From Aquimarina sp040786285 (GTDB lineage Bacteria > Bacteroidota > Bacteroidia > Flavobacteriales > Flavobacteriaceae): a stretch of 64,000 nt of DNA. Where the stretch lies: contig NZ_JBFMKQ010000001.1 of the NCBI RefSeq assembly GCF_040786285.1, positions 62,001 to 126,000 on the forward strand. Direction: 5' to 3'. Positions 24,934 through 34,384 of this stretch are shown one piece after another. A program made the position numbers and the translations under genes. Numbering within the stretch: position 1 is the stretch's first letter; each line of letters opens with the position of its first letter. The notes below the pieces were generated by a model, which made no database searches, was not told the origin of the DNA, and saw only the letters and a list, made by a program, of their open reading frames with translations.

Positions 24934-27069
24934 TTAATTCTTAAGTGTAAGAGGGTTTTTAGATCTTCTTATATTATTGATCTTCATATCCTCAAGAACA
25001 CTTATCGCTTCTTCTACATAAACATCTTTGCTAAGGTCTTTATGCCATCTTTTTCTTTTCTCTGCTAAAATCGAATCTTTTTTAATCAAGTTCTGCTCAT
25101 AAGGCAAAGACTCAAAAGTCAGATCAGTTTTGTAATCATTTATCGCGTCAAAACGCTCTGCCTGTTTTTCATTAAGCTCAATATTTGCTTTATATTTTGC
25201 ATACTTTAATGAATATATGTCTACATCTCTTTTCTGTCTAACCCATTTAGCATTTTCTTCAATTAGCTTTAATTGTTCATTTGTAGACATTCTTGATTTA
25301 CTATTGCTTATGGTCTGGTCAAAATCAATATAGCCATCCCAACTTTTATAATCGGCCGCTGGTATTTTATCCCAAGGTAATGGGTTTTCTTGATCTTTTT
25401 CTCCTATATCAATATAACTATAACGATCTGGTACTACTACATCACTTTTAACTCCTTCTAATTGTGTAGATCCTCCATTAACTCTATAAAATTTTTGAGT
25501 GGTAAGTTTTAACGCTCCAAGGTCTCCGAAATCATTACTACGCATCCAGCGATTAAGGTCCATTACATTTTGCACAGTACCTTTACCATACGTTTGCTTG
25601 CTTCCGATAATAATTGCTCTTTTATAATCTTGCATTGCTGCTGCTAAAATTTCTGAAGCTGAAGCAGATAACTCATTAACTAAGATTACTAATGGACCAT
25701 CCCATAGGATATTTCTATCTTTATCGCTTAGTACTTCTGGAGATTCTCCTTTGGTTCTAACCTGAACTACCGGGCCTTTTTCAATAAACAATCCGGCAAT
25801 ATCAACAACGGTTTGTAGTGATCCTCCACCATTATCTCTTAAATCAATAACCAAACCATCCATGTTTTGCTCTTTAAGACGTATAATTTCTTGTTTTACA
25901 TCTTTGGCAGCATTACGTTGGTTATAATCTTGCATATTGAAATAAAACTTAGGTAAGTTAATTACCCCAAAAGCTTTATCATTCTTCTTTACTACAGAGG
26001 ATTTTGCATAGGTTTCTTCTAACTCAACCACATCTCTAACAATATCCACAACTTCGGTAGTACCGTCAACTTTTTTTACGGTGAGTGATACCTTAGTCCC
26101 TTTTGGGCCTTTGATTAAACTCACAGCATCATCAAGACGCATTCCTACAACACTTACAGGTTCTTTTTCGTCTTCTTGTTTTACCTTCATGATAAAATCT
26201 CCAACTTCTACTTTATTTCCTCTCCATGCCGGACCACCAGAAATAATTTCGATAATCTTTACATTATCATTTTTCTTCTGTAACCTGGCTCCAATACCTT
26301 CAAGTTTACCAGACATAGCGATATCAAATCGATCTTTGTCTTGTGGAGCAAAGTAGTACGTATGAGGATCAAACTCCTCTACGATAGAATTAATATAAAT
26401 CGAAAACCAATCTTTTCGTTCTAAATCATCAGCAAATTCAAAATACTCCTTTAGAGAAGTCATGGTATTTTCGCGCGCTTCTGTTTCTAAAGCAACTGGG
26501 GTCTTAAGCTCATATTCACTATTCTTTGCCAAAGAATCTGCTTGTTCTTCAAACTTGTCAAAATAACTAGAAAGTGCATTGAATTTAAGCTGAAGCCTCC
26601 AGCGATTGGTCATCTCTTTTTTATTCTTTGTGTACGGCAATTTTTCGTAATCCGTATCAATAGCTTCATCTTTTTCGAAGTCAAAAGGTTCTTTTAGAAT
26701 CTCTTTATACAACACTCTGGCTTCGGTCATTCTTTGTTGTAAACGACCATAAGTAAGATTAAAAAAAGTGATATCCTTATTTCTAATTTCATCATCGATA
26801 AGTTTCTCATACTTCTTAAACTCTTCGATATCACTTTCATAGAAATAACGTTTAAGAGGATCTAAAGCATCTATATAATCAGAGAAAACCTCTCTTGAGA
26901 AGTCATCATTTATATCTTTTGCATCATAATGTCCTTTCCCGAGGACATAACTTATTAAATCAATCAACAGCTTATCTTTATCCGGGTCATTTTCAACCTT
27001 AGTAGTAAAACTGCAAGAGGCAGCAGAAACAATCACGGCAAGCATCAAAATCAAAAAACTCTTTTTCAT
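24934..27069 (-). CDS. prc: Carboxy-terminal (tail-specific) processing protease, S41 family
   Basis: A 711-residue periplasmic serine protease of the Prc/Tsp type. An N-terminal signal with lipobox-like VSAASC (Cys19) is followed by a long helical N-domain, a PDZ domain (about 235-330) and the S41 catalytic domain. That domain has LRDNGGGSL, NELSASASEI (nucleophile Ser in the SASASE segment) and GKGTVQ (general-base Lys). The C-terminal Prc-specific helical domain follows. The protein cleaves substrates from unstructured C-termini and affects envelope maintenance. The next gene begins seven bases on. Confidence 0.95.
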   Translation of the reverse strand: MKKSFLILMLAVIVSAASCSFTTKVENDPDKDKLLIDLISYVLGKGHYDAKDINDDFSREVFSDYIDALDPLKRYFYESDIEEFKKYEKLIDDEIRNKDITFFNLTYGRLQQRMTEARVLYKEILKEPFDFEKDEAIDTDYEKLPYTKNKKEMTNRWRLQLKFNALSSYFDKFEEQADSLAKNSEYELKTPVALETEARENTMTSLKEYFEFADDLERKDWFSIYINSIVEEFDPHTYYFAPQDKDRFDIAMSGKLEGIGARLQKKNDNVKIIEIISGGPAWRGNKVEVGDFIMKVKQEDEKEPVSVVGMRLDDAVSLIKGPKGTKVSLTVKKVDGTTEVVDIVRDVVELEETYAKSSVVKKNDKAFGVINLPKFYFNMQDYNQRNAAKDVKQEIIRLKEQNMDGLVIDLRDNGGGSLQTVVDIAGLFIEKGPVVQVRTKGESPEVLSDKDRNILWDGPLVILVNELSASASEILAAAMQDYKRAIIIGSKQTYGKGTVQNVMDLNRWMRSNDFGDLGALKLTTQKFYRVNGGSTQLEGVKSDVVVPDRYSYIDIGEKDQENPLPWDKIPAADYKSWDGYIDFDQTISNSKSRMSTNEQLKLIEENAKWVRQKRDVDIYSLKYAKYKANIELNEKQAERFDAINDYKTDLTFESLPYEQNLIKKDSILAEKRKRWHKDLSKDVYVEEAISVLEDMKINNIRRSKNPLTLKN

Positions 27070-27242
27070 ACGCTCAATTAAAATTTAGGGGTTTTAAAGG
27101 CAAAATACATTAAAAATCATGCCAATATGAAGTAATAATACTAAATTTTTCTTAAATGAACTAATATTATTTCTTACTCTTTACATATCTGTCAATTCGT
27201 ACAAAAAAAGTGTATTTTTACCTTCGTAAAAAACGACAAGCT

Positions 27243-28025
27243 ATGGCTCCAAAAAGACCTCTCATTTTAGTTACCAATGATGATGGAATTACCGCTCCCG
27301 GAATACGCGCATTAATTAGCGTAATGAATGAAATCGGGGATGTTTTTGTAGTTGCACCAGACAGTCCGCAGAGCGGAATGGGGCATGCAATAACCGTTAA
27401 TAGTACATTATATTGCGATGCTATTACCGTTGATAAAAATGCTCCTCAAAAAGAGTATAGTTGTTCTGGGACTCCGGCTGATTGTGTTAAAATGGCATCT
27501 CGTCAGATTCTTGACAGACAACCTGACTTATGTGTCAGTGGTATCAATCATGGATCCAATGCTGCAATCAATGTAATTTATTCTGGGACCATGAGTGCAG
27601 CTGTTGAAGCAGGCATCGAAGGGATTCCTGCAATAGGATTTTCATTACTTGATTATTCTATGGATGCCAATTTCGAGCCTTCTAAAAAATATGTTAGAAC
27701 AATTGTAGAGAATGTACTTGCCAATGGTTTACCCAAAGGTGTTGTTCTCAATGTAAATATTCCCAGATTACCCGCAGAAGAAATAAAGGGCATCAAAATA
27801 TGTCGCCAAGCCAATGCACATTGGGTAGAAGAATTTGACAAAAGAGTGAATCCAATGGGGCGCGAATATTACTGGCTTTCGGGTAAATTTATTAATGAAG
27901 ATAAAGGTGAAGACACTGATGAATGGGCTCTTCGACAAGGGTATGTTTCTGTAGTACCTACACAGTTTGATCTAACAGCTCATCATTATATTCAAGAATT
28001 AAATAATTGGTCTCTACATGATTAA
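27243..28025 (+). CDS. surE: 5'/3'-nucleotidase SurE
   Basis: A metal-dependent nucleoside monophosphate phosphatase. The 260-residue protein begins with the SurE signature LVTNDDG (metal ligands Asp13 and Asp14) and contains SPQSGMGHA and the conserved SGINHGSN metal-site segment. I use ATG 27243; an upstream in-frame GTG at 27210 would add 11 basic residues not seen in the family and overlaps a promoter-like TACCTTCG (27219-27226). Its stop overlaps the next start by eight bases. Confidence 0.96.
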   Translation: MAPKRPLILVTNDDGITAPGIRALISVMNEIGDVFVVAPDSPQSGMGHAITVNSTLYCDAITVDKNAPQKEYSCSGTPADCVKMASRQILDRQPDLCVSGINHGSNAAINVIYSGTMSAAVEAGIEGIPAIGFSLLDYSMDANFEPSKKYVRTIVENVLANGLPKGVVLNVNIPRLPAEEIKGIKICRQANAHWVEEFDKRVNPMGREYYWLSGKFINEDKGEDTDEWALRQGYVSVVPTQFDLTAHHYIQELNNWSLHD

Positions 28026-28314
28026 AAAGGAAATAAGTATTGGTTTTTTATCAGGTTTAGTTGTTAATAGTATAGGGTTTATTATTTGTGTGTTTATCTT
28101 TTCAGCATTAAACCAGCTAGATATTACATTTACAGAAACCATTAAGGCTTCTATAAAAAATGATTCTTTTGGTAGCCTTATTGTATTAGGAGCTATACCC
28201 AACTTAATAGTTTTCTTTTGGTTTTTAAAGAAAAATAAACCGTATCGAGCTCGTGGCGTGCTTCTTGCTACACTTATTGCAGCTATTTGTATTGCAATTA
28301 GTAAATTTGGATAA
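28018..28314 (+). CDS. Small membrane protein coupled to surE
   Basis: The 98-residue protein has three hydrophobic segments at about 7-28, 45-62 and 78-95 and a basic patch (KKNKPYRARG) on a loop. I recognise no family with a known function. The eight-base overlap with surE and the following lpxB 42 bases later suggest a surE-orf-lpxB transcript, so a role at the envelope is plausible but unproven. Confidence 0.75.
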   Translation: MIKKEISIGFLSGLVVNSIGFIICVFIFSALNQLDITFTETIKASIKNDSFGSLIVLGAIPNLIVFFWFLKKNKPYRARGVLLATLIAAICIAISKFG

Positions 28315-28356
28315 CATTTTAGAATCTGAAGCTGTATTTTTAAATGAAATAAATGC

Positions 28357-29469
28357 ATGAAATATTACTTAATCGCAGGAGAAGCATCTGGTGATTTACA
28401 CGGTGCCAACCTTATGAAATCTATTCTCAAAGAAGACCCGCAAGCCGAATTTCGGTTTTGGGGTGGGGATCTTATGCAAGCTGTTGGGGGATCAGTGGTT
28501 AAGCATTATAGAGATTTAGCTTTTATGGGGTTTATAGAAGTACTTTTGAACCTATTTACAATCCTGAAAAACATAAAACTTTGCAAACAAGATATTACAG
28601 AATACCATCCCGACGTAATTATTTTTATTGATTATCCAGGGTTTAATTTACGTATTGCCGAATGGGCAAAAGAAAAAGGGTTTAGAATACATTATTATAT
28701 TTCTCCACAGATATGGGCATGGAAAGAAGGGAGAATCAAAAGCATCAAAAGATGTGTCGATACAATGTATGTAATACTTCCTTTTGAAAAGTCTTTTTAT
28801 GAAGACAAGCATGAATTTCCTGTTCAGTTTGTAGGTCATCCATTAATTGATGCAATAGCTGATCATAAACAGATTATGCCAGAAACTTTTAAAAATCAGC
28901 ATAATCTTGATGACCGCCCTATTATTGCTATACTTCCGGGAAGCAGAAAGCAAGAAATTCGTAAAATGCTAGAAGTGATGCTTACCGTTGTTGATGAATT
29001 CCCGGAGTATCAATTTGTTATCGCCGGTGCGCCAAGTCAAGATGCTGCTTTCTATACACCCTTTATCAAAAAACAAGGAGTGCATTTAGTCATGAATCGC
29101 ACCTATGATCTTTTAAGCCTTAGTAATGCTGCTTTAGTTACCTCTGGGACCGCTACATTAGAAACTGCTCTTTTTAAAATCCCCGAAGTTGTATGCTACA
29201 AAGGGAGTTATATTTCATATCAAATTGCAAAACGTGTGATTAACCTGGATTATATATCACTTGTGAATCTTATTATGGACAAACAAGTGGTTACAGAACT
29301 TATACAAGGTGATTTTAACACTAAAAAACTTAAAGAGGAGCTTACCAAAATAACCGATAGCTATAATCGAGCCGTAATGTTTTTGGATTATTATGATCTA
29401 GAAAAAAAACTTGGTGGTAAAGGTGCCAGTGATAAAACAGCTAAGCTAATTGTTGAATCCATACAATAA
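28357..29469 (+). CDS. lpxB: Lipid-A-disaccharide synthase
   Basis: Condenses UDP-2,3-diacylglucosamine with lipid X to make the lipid A disaccharide at the inner membrane. The 370-residue GT-B glycosyltransferase shows the N-terminal GEASGDLHGA and the diagnostic segments FIDYPGFNLR, YISPQIWAWK, VGHPL, LPGSRKQEI and TSGTATLETA. Length and motifs are typical. It is the only lipid A gene in the window. Confidence 0.97.
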   Translation: MKYYLIAGEASGDLHGANLMKSILKEDPQAEFRFWGGDLMQAVGGSVVKHYRDLAFMGFIEVLLNLFTILKNIKLCKQDITEYHPDVIIFIDYPGFNLRIAEWAKEKGFRIHYYISPQIWAWKEGRIKSIKRCVDTMYVILPFEKSFYEDKHEFPVQFVGHPLIDAIADHKQIMPETFKNQHNLDDRPIIAILPGSRKQEIRKMLEVMLTVVDEFPEYQFVIAGAPSQDAAFYTPFIKKQGVHLVMNRTYDLLSLSNAALVTSGTATLETALFKIPEVVCYKGSYISYQIAKRVINLDYISLVNLIMDKQVVTELIQGDFNTKKLKEELTKITDSYNRAVMFLDYYDLEKKLGGKGASDKTAKLIVESIQ

Positions 29470-29485
29470 TAAAAACAGCCCCAAA

Positions 29486-29989
29486 ATGAAAAAAACACTT
29501 TATTATTTGCTAGCCATATTATGCTTAACGGCCTCTTCATGCGGAAGTTCTCCTAAAGATAAGGTTATCGTTTCTGGTAAAACGAAAACTACGAGCAACT
29601 CAGGTAACAAAAAGATTAAAAGTATTATTAGCTATGCCAAAACATTTAGTGGCACCAAATACAAATACGGCGGGACTACTAAAAAGGGTATGGATTGCTC
29701 TGGTCTTATGTACACCTCTTTTAAAAAAGAAAATATCATCTTGCCAAGGACTTCAAGAACAATGGCGACTCAAGGTAAACCTATTTCACTAAAAAAAGTT
29801 GGTGTTGGTGATTTACTGTTTTTTAAAACCAATAAGAGGAAAAATGTTATTTCTCATGTAGGATTGGTTGTTGAAGTAAAGGGAACAATTAAATTTATCC
29901 ATGCTTCTACCTCTAGAGGGGTTATTATATCTAGCCTAGATGAAAAATACTGGAATAAAGCATTTACTCTTGCAAGAAGAGTTTTATAA
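29486..29989 (+). CDS. NlpC/P60 family lipoprotein (peptidoglycan hydrolase)
   Basis: A 167-residue envelope peptidase that should cut D-Glu-mDAP-type bonds in peptidoglycan stems. The signal peptide ends in lipobox TASSC (Cys19). The NlpC/P60 domain (about 44-160) has catalytic Cys71 in MDCSGL and His124 in ISHVGLV, with a third polar residue likely in IHAST. ATG 29486 gives the signal peptide; the frame's earlier TTG at 29450 lies inside lpxB. The single-domain layout resembles Spr/MepS. Confidence 0.93.
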   Translation: MKKTLYYLLAILCLTASSCGSSPKDKVIVSGKTKTTSNSGNKKIKSIISYAKTFSGTKYKYGGTTKKGMDCSGLMYTSFKKENIILPRTSRTMATQGKPISLKKVGVGDLLFFKTNKRKNVISHVGLVVEVKGTIKFIHASTSRGVIISSLDEKYWNKAFTLARRVL

Positions 29990-30123
29990 GTCGTATTTCA
30001 TACTTAAAAAATAATTCCAGTCCCGAAAAATGAAACTAGTATCTCGTATCATTGCATGATGAGTGCTTACTAGAGTAGTAATCTTATTATTCTCACTTAT
30101 CATAGTTTTTCTAAACATTTGAT

Positions 30124-32175
30124 GTGAGACTACTCAATATCCCCTTTGTTATTATTACTTTTTCAACCATTTCAGGGATCATCTTAGGGTATTATCTTTC
30201 CATTAAGATAACTACAGTTTTACTCAGTTTTTTTGTTTCAATTATAGTACTAGGTATCTCATGGCATCGATCAAAAAAGATGTTTAGTAGAGCCATAGAT
30301 TTTGTACCTGCTACAATTATTGTGTTTATCGTTTTTGGAACTACGTTAGTTAACATCTATAATCCAAAAAATAATCCGAATCATTATATCAATCACTTTT
30401 CTAAAAAAGATCTTCAGCAAAACTCATTCGGAATTCAATTTCATATTAAAGAAAGAGTAAAACCAACGTTGTACTACAACAAATATGTTGTTTCTCTTAA
30501 GCGAATAGAAAACAAGGTTGTACAAGGAAAAATTCTACTTCAAATCCCTAAGGATAGTGCAAGCAAAATAATGGATATCGGAGATACCTATACTGCTTTT
30601 GCAAAAATAAAACCTATCTCTAAACCGTTAAACCCAAATCAATTTGATTATGCAAAGCACCTAAGCAAGCAATACATTTATCACCAAATAAGTATTCTAA
30701 ATGATCAGCTGATTATTACTCATAAAACTCAATGGTCAATCTTTCGTTTGGCGGATCAATTTAGGCAATATATCAACTTACAGCTTGTAGAATATTCTTT
30801 TACCACTAAACAACTATCTATTATAAACGCCTTGCTTTTAGGACAAAGACAGGATATAGATCAAGAGACATTTAGTGAGTACAGGGATGCTGGAGCTATC
30901 CATATTTTAGCTGTATCTGGATTGCACGTTGGTATCATTTTATTGATTTTAAATTTTATTCTAAAACCATTGGATAGAGGCAAACAACAAGGCAAAACAT
31001 TTAAATTAATTCTAACTATTCTTTTACTCTGGTGCTTTGCCATAATAGCAGGATTATCACCGTCTGTACTTCGAGCTGTTACTATGTTCTCTTTTCTAGC
31101 GATAGGCATACAAATTAGATCTAAAACTAGTATTTACAATTCATTATTCATTTCTATATTTATATTACTTTGTTTCAATCCCTTATTGCTATTTTCGGTG
31201 GGATTTCAACTAAGTTATCTTGCTGTTTTTGCTATTGTTTGGGTACAACCCATATTGGCTAAACGATACAGCCCCAGGTTTTATCTCACCAAAAAAGTTT
31301 GGGAGACCTTTACCGTTACCATCGCAGCACAGCTAGGATTATTACCTCTTACATTATTTTATTTTCATCAGTTCCCCCTTTTATTTTTTGTTTCCAACGT
31401 ACTTATCATTCCTTTTTTAGGAGGAATACTAGGATACGGTATTTTGGTAATTATATTAGCATCTATCGGTGTTCTTCCTCAGACCATCGCTTCTCTTTTT
31501 GGTCATTGTATCGATCTTATGAATACTATAATAGGCTGGATTGCCCAACAAGAAGATTTTTTGATCACCGATATTCCATTTTCCTGGAGAATGCTCATCA
31601 TTCTTTACCTCATTATTATTCTTCTTGTAATACTATTTCAAAAATACAAGCAACAAAGACTATACTGGCTGGGAGCATCCATTACTGCTATGATATTTGT
31701 TATGATTTATGAAAAACATACCGCAACACAGCTGCAAGAGTTAATACTATTTCAAAATCAGCGTAACACTATATTAGGGATTCTAGAAGATCAACGATTA
31801 TATATCTATAGCAAGGATAGTATCTCTAACAAGACTCAACATTTTTTATTCGAAAATTACCTCACTCAAAATCAAGCGAGCTTAGATATTTCGTTTACAC
31901 CATTAAAAAATGCATATCGCTACAAAGAGCATACTATACTAATTATCGATAGCACTAGTATTTATACTATTATGGGAGTAAAACCAGACATCATTATCCT
32001 ATCGAACTCCCCAAAAATTCATTTAAATCGAGTTATAGATAGCTTACACCCAAAACAAATTGTAGTTGATGGAAGCAATTATAAAAGTTATATCGATAAA
32101 TGGGAAGCTAGTTGCAGAAAACAAGAAATCCCTTTTCATCGTACAGATAAAAAGGGAGCTTTTATATTGAAATGA
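30124..32175 (+). CDS. comEC: ComEC/Rec2 family DNA-uptake channel protein
   Basis: The 683-residue polytopic protein has two N-terminal helices, a DUF4131-like OB-fold region (about 90-220) and the competence domain with about eight helices and the conserved LAVSGLHVGII. It is proposed to carry single-stranded DNA across the inner membrane in natural transformation. The C-terminal part is short and lacks an obvious complete metallo-beta-lactamase HxHxDH motif, common in Bacteroidota ComEC. The start is GTG (30124); no in-frame ATG precedes it because ATG-TGA occurs in another phase. It converges on the beta-lactamase-like gene 14 bases away. Confidence 0.92.
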   Translation: MRLLNIPFVIITFSTISGIILGYYLSIKITTVLLSFFVSIIVLGISWHRSKKMFSRAIDFVPATIIVFIVFGTTLVNIYNPKNNPNHYINHFSKKDLQQNSFGIQFHIKERVKPTLYYNKYVVSLKRIENKVVQGKILLQIPKDSASKIMDIGDTYTAFAKIKPISKPLNPNQFDYAKHLSKQYIYHQISILNDQLIITHKTQWSIFRLADQFRQYINLQLVEYSFTTKQLSIINALLLGQRQDIDQETFSEYRDAGAIHILAVSGLHVGIILLILNFILKPLDRGKQQGKTFKLILTILLLWCFAIIAGLSPSVLRAVTMFSFLAIGIQIRSKTSIYNSLFISIFILLCFNPLLLFSVGFQLSYLAVFAIVWVQPILAKRYSPRFYLTKKVWETFTVTIAAQLGLLPLTLFYFHQFPLLFFVSNVLIIPFLGGILGYGILVIILASIGVLPQTIASLFGHCIDLMNTIIGWIAQQEDFLITDIPFSWRMLIILYLIIILLVILFQKYKQQRLYWLGASITAMIFVMIYEKHTATQLQELILFQNQRNTILGILEDQRLYIYSKDSISNKTQHFLFENYLTQNQASLDISFTPLKNAYRYKEHTILIIDSTSIYTIMGVKPDIIILSNSPKIHLNRVIDSLHPKQIVVDGSNYKSYIDKWEASCRKQEIPFHRTDKKGAFILK

Positions 32176-32189
32176 ATTTGTAATACTGC

Positions 32190-33476
32190 TTACAATGCTA
32201 CTAAAGACTCTTTTACATATACTTTAATTTCATCAGGTGAATTTAAAATCTCTTGTACTATTTTATGTAGTTTAGGAATAACATCTTTAGCCATTTTATT
32301 TGGACTATTAAACAGCACACAAATTCCTATATCTTCATTGGGGTATATTGCGATTTCGCTTCGATAGTTGTTCACACCTCCACCATGATGAATCACGGTA
32401 TTTAATTTACCGGTATCTGCATCATTAAATTTATGCACGCGCCATCCTAATCCATAATAAGACGCTTCATATCCAGGCCATCTTTGATAGTAGTTTCTTC
32501 TTCCTCCTACCTGAATCATTGGATTAAAAACATCCTCCATTGTACCAGGCATTAAAACATCGGGATTATTACCTAATAAGAATTTCATCCATTTCCCCAT
32601 GTCGGTAGCACTTGCATTAACACCTCCTGCGGCAACTGCATTATAGTATTTTTTATTAATAGGAAGAGCTCTCCATCCTCTTCGTATACGCTGGTGAGGC
32701 ATAGCCACATTATCAGATTCTTGTAACGCTTCATAACTTGCAGAAGCCGTTGACATATGCAGCGGATCAAAAATCCTTTTTTGAATAACCTCTTTTAAAG
32801 GCTGGCCTGTAATCCTCTCTATAATTTCACCACTCAAAGCAAAAACAGCATTTTGATAGTTATATATGCTTCCAGGCTCCTGGATTGGTAAAACCTCATT
32901 AAAACGTCCTGCTATGGTAGTTAAATCAAGACCATCCTCTACCAAATTTGTAAAACTATGATAAGGCAATCCTGCAGTATGAGATAATACATTGGATAAA
33001 GTAACTTTATTAGTGGCGGTTTTATTAGCAAGTCTAAAATTAGGAATATGATCTATTATTTTGTCCTCCCAATTAATCAAACCTTCTTCAACATGAATTC
33101 CAGTTAATATACCTGCAAATCCTTTGGATACAGAACCAATTCTAAATATGGTTTCTGCATTGATTGTATCTTTTAAAGTAGCATTTCTATTTCCAAAACC
33201 GCCGGCGTAGATCATCGAATCGCATTTAACAATCGCAACGGCTGCTCCTACAATTTGGTGCTTTTCTAATGCCTGATTAAAATATGCCTGTATCGATTCT
33301 TCTAATTTTTGTTTTTGCAAATCTTGCAAGTAAATCTCTGGCGGTTGGGGTTGTGGATATATAAGTGCCTGAGGTTGATTATACTTAACTGGTTCGGGAT
33401 GTTTTACAAATGCGAAAGAAAAAAGCACTGCAATTAACAACATAGTGGGGGTGGCTATGATCAATATTTTTTTCAT
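32190..33476 (-). CDS. Serine beta-lactamase-like hydrolase (class C/PBP4* family)
   Basis: The 428-residue protein has an N-terminal signal or anchor (about 5-23), a Pro-rich linker and a beta-lactamase fold domain. Catalytic motifs are SVSK (Ser115, Lys118), YQN (Tyr207, Asn209) and HHGGG (363-367), replacing KTG. Members of this family include D-amino peptidases, esterases and beta-lactamases, so antibiotic resistance cannot be assumed. It is monocistronic, with no ampR-like regulator. Confidence 0.92.
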   Translation of the reverse strand: MKKILIIATPTMLLIAVLFSFAFVKHPEPVKYNQPQALIYPQPQPPEIYLQDLQKQKLEESIQAYFNQALEKHQIVGAAVAIVKCDSMIYAGGFGNRNATLKDTINAETIFRIGSVSKGFAGILTGIHVEEGLINWEDKIIDHIPNFRLANKTATNKVTLSNVLSHTAGLPYHSFTNLVEDGLDLTTIAGRFNEVLPIQEPGSIYNYQNAVFALSGEIIERITGQPLKEVIQKRIFDPLHMSTASASYEALQESDNVAMPHQRIRRGWRALPINKKYYNAVAAGGVNASATDMGKWMKFLLGNNPDVLMPGTMEDVFNPMIQVGGRRNYYQRWPGYEASYYGLGWRVHKFNDADTGKLNTVIHHGGGVNNYRSEIAIYPNEDIGICVLFNSPNKMAKDVIPKLHKIVQEILNSPDEIKVYVKESLVAL

Positions 33477-33679
33477 AAATAGGTTTCGATTCGAAAAACT
33501 AACATAATAAAACTTAATAATTTGGCTTTATTATCTTTTTCAAACCGGATTTGGGTATTATTTTTTCGGTTTATGATATAGGTAACGCATACAATTTCAA
33601 TTAATTGTGTGAAATCAAAAAATTAATAAGAAAATGCTGATGCCGTTTCTTCTTATTCTCTAACATTTGTGCTAATTAA

Positions 33680-33720
33680 CTAAAAAAAATCCTTTTTATC
33701 GAATTTGATAAAAAGGATTT
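33680..33720 (-). terminator. Rho-independent terminator of the thioredoxin-like gene
   Basis: On the minus strand, AAATCCTTTTTATC (33720-33707) and GATAAAAAGGATTT (33700-33687) form a perfect 14-base stem with a 6-base loop, followed by TTTTTT. It is 29 bases past the stop at 33749. Confidence 0.9.
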
Positions 33721-33748
33721 CTATTCTTAGAAGACCAAAACCGAGGGG

Positions 33749-34288
33749 CTAATTTGTAAATGTACCTACAAACGATTTCTCATATTTTTGCCATGCTTCG
33801 GCAGTCGTTAATTTTTTATAGTCATTTTTATAGATCATTTTTAAGTACAGCTCTAATTGTTGAGGAGTTTTAAAACCCACTACAGGGGCAATGAGATTTC
33901 CATTCTCATCAAAAAACACCATACTAGGGTAGCCTGATATCTTTAAAGCATTTGCAAAAAAGTGCTGGCTATTTCTACCTTTTCTATCCGGATTATAATT
34001 AGGATTAGTATACGTGAAATTGTTATAGTTCACTTCTTCAGTTCCTTCTGCATTAAACTTTACGGCATAGTAATTTTTATTTACATAATTTACTACATCT
34101 TTATTTTGAAAAGTTCTTTTATCCAGAAGTTTACATGGGCCACACCAATCGGTATAAACATCCATAAAGATCTTTTTAGGTTCTTTTTTTTGAGCCGCTA
34201 AAGCATCATTTATAGACATCCATTTGATTTCTTGTGCCTGGGTAGATAAGCACATTAGAAATGCTAGAATAATAAGTAGGTTCTTCAT
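33749..34288 (-). CDS. Periplasmic thioredoxin-fold protein
   Basis: The 179-residue protein has a signal peptide (cleavage near AQA/QE, residue 18-19) and a thioredoxin domain with active-site CGPC (Cys49-Cys52) in TDWCGPCKLL and a cis-Pro in SGYPSMVFF. It resembles DsbD-gamma/SoxW-type and 'thioredoxin family' envelope reductases. It sits after the peptide-transporter operon but between two terminators, so it is its own transcript. The substrate is unknown; disulfide reduction in the periplasm is the likely role. Confidence 0.93.
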   Translation of the reverse strand: MKNLLIILAFLMCLSTQAQEIKWMSINDALAAQKKEPKKIFMDVYTDWCGPCKLLDKRTFQNKDVVNYVNKNYYAVKFNAEGTEEVNYNNFTYTNPNYNPDRKGRNSQHFFANALKISGYPSMVFFDENGNLIAPVVGFKTPQQLELYLKMIYKNDYKKLTTAEAWQKYEKSFVGTFTN

Positions 34289-34338
34289 TTTAATAGTTTT
34301 TATAGTATGTCGGAAACAAAAACCGTTCCTTATTTAAA

Positions 34339-34371
34339 AACTTTACTCGCCTTTGGGAAACGAGTAAAGTT
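34339..34371 (-). terminator. Terminator of the DPP/POT peptide operon
   Basis: AACTTTACTCG (34339-34349) and CGAGTAAAGTT (34361-34371) form a perfect 11-base stem with an 11-base loop. The minus-strand tail is TTTTAAAT. It lies 14 bases past the POT gene stop at 34385. Confidence 0.8.
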
Positions 34372-34384
34372 ACATAATATTATT

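Noticed and set aside
32190..33476. Antibiotic-resistance beta-lactamase
   Set aside because: The SxxK, YxN and HGG motifs are shared by peptidases and esterases of the same fold; no regulator or resistance context is present.
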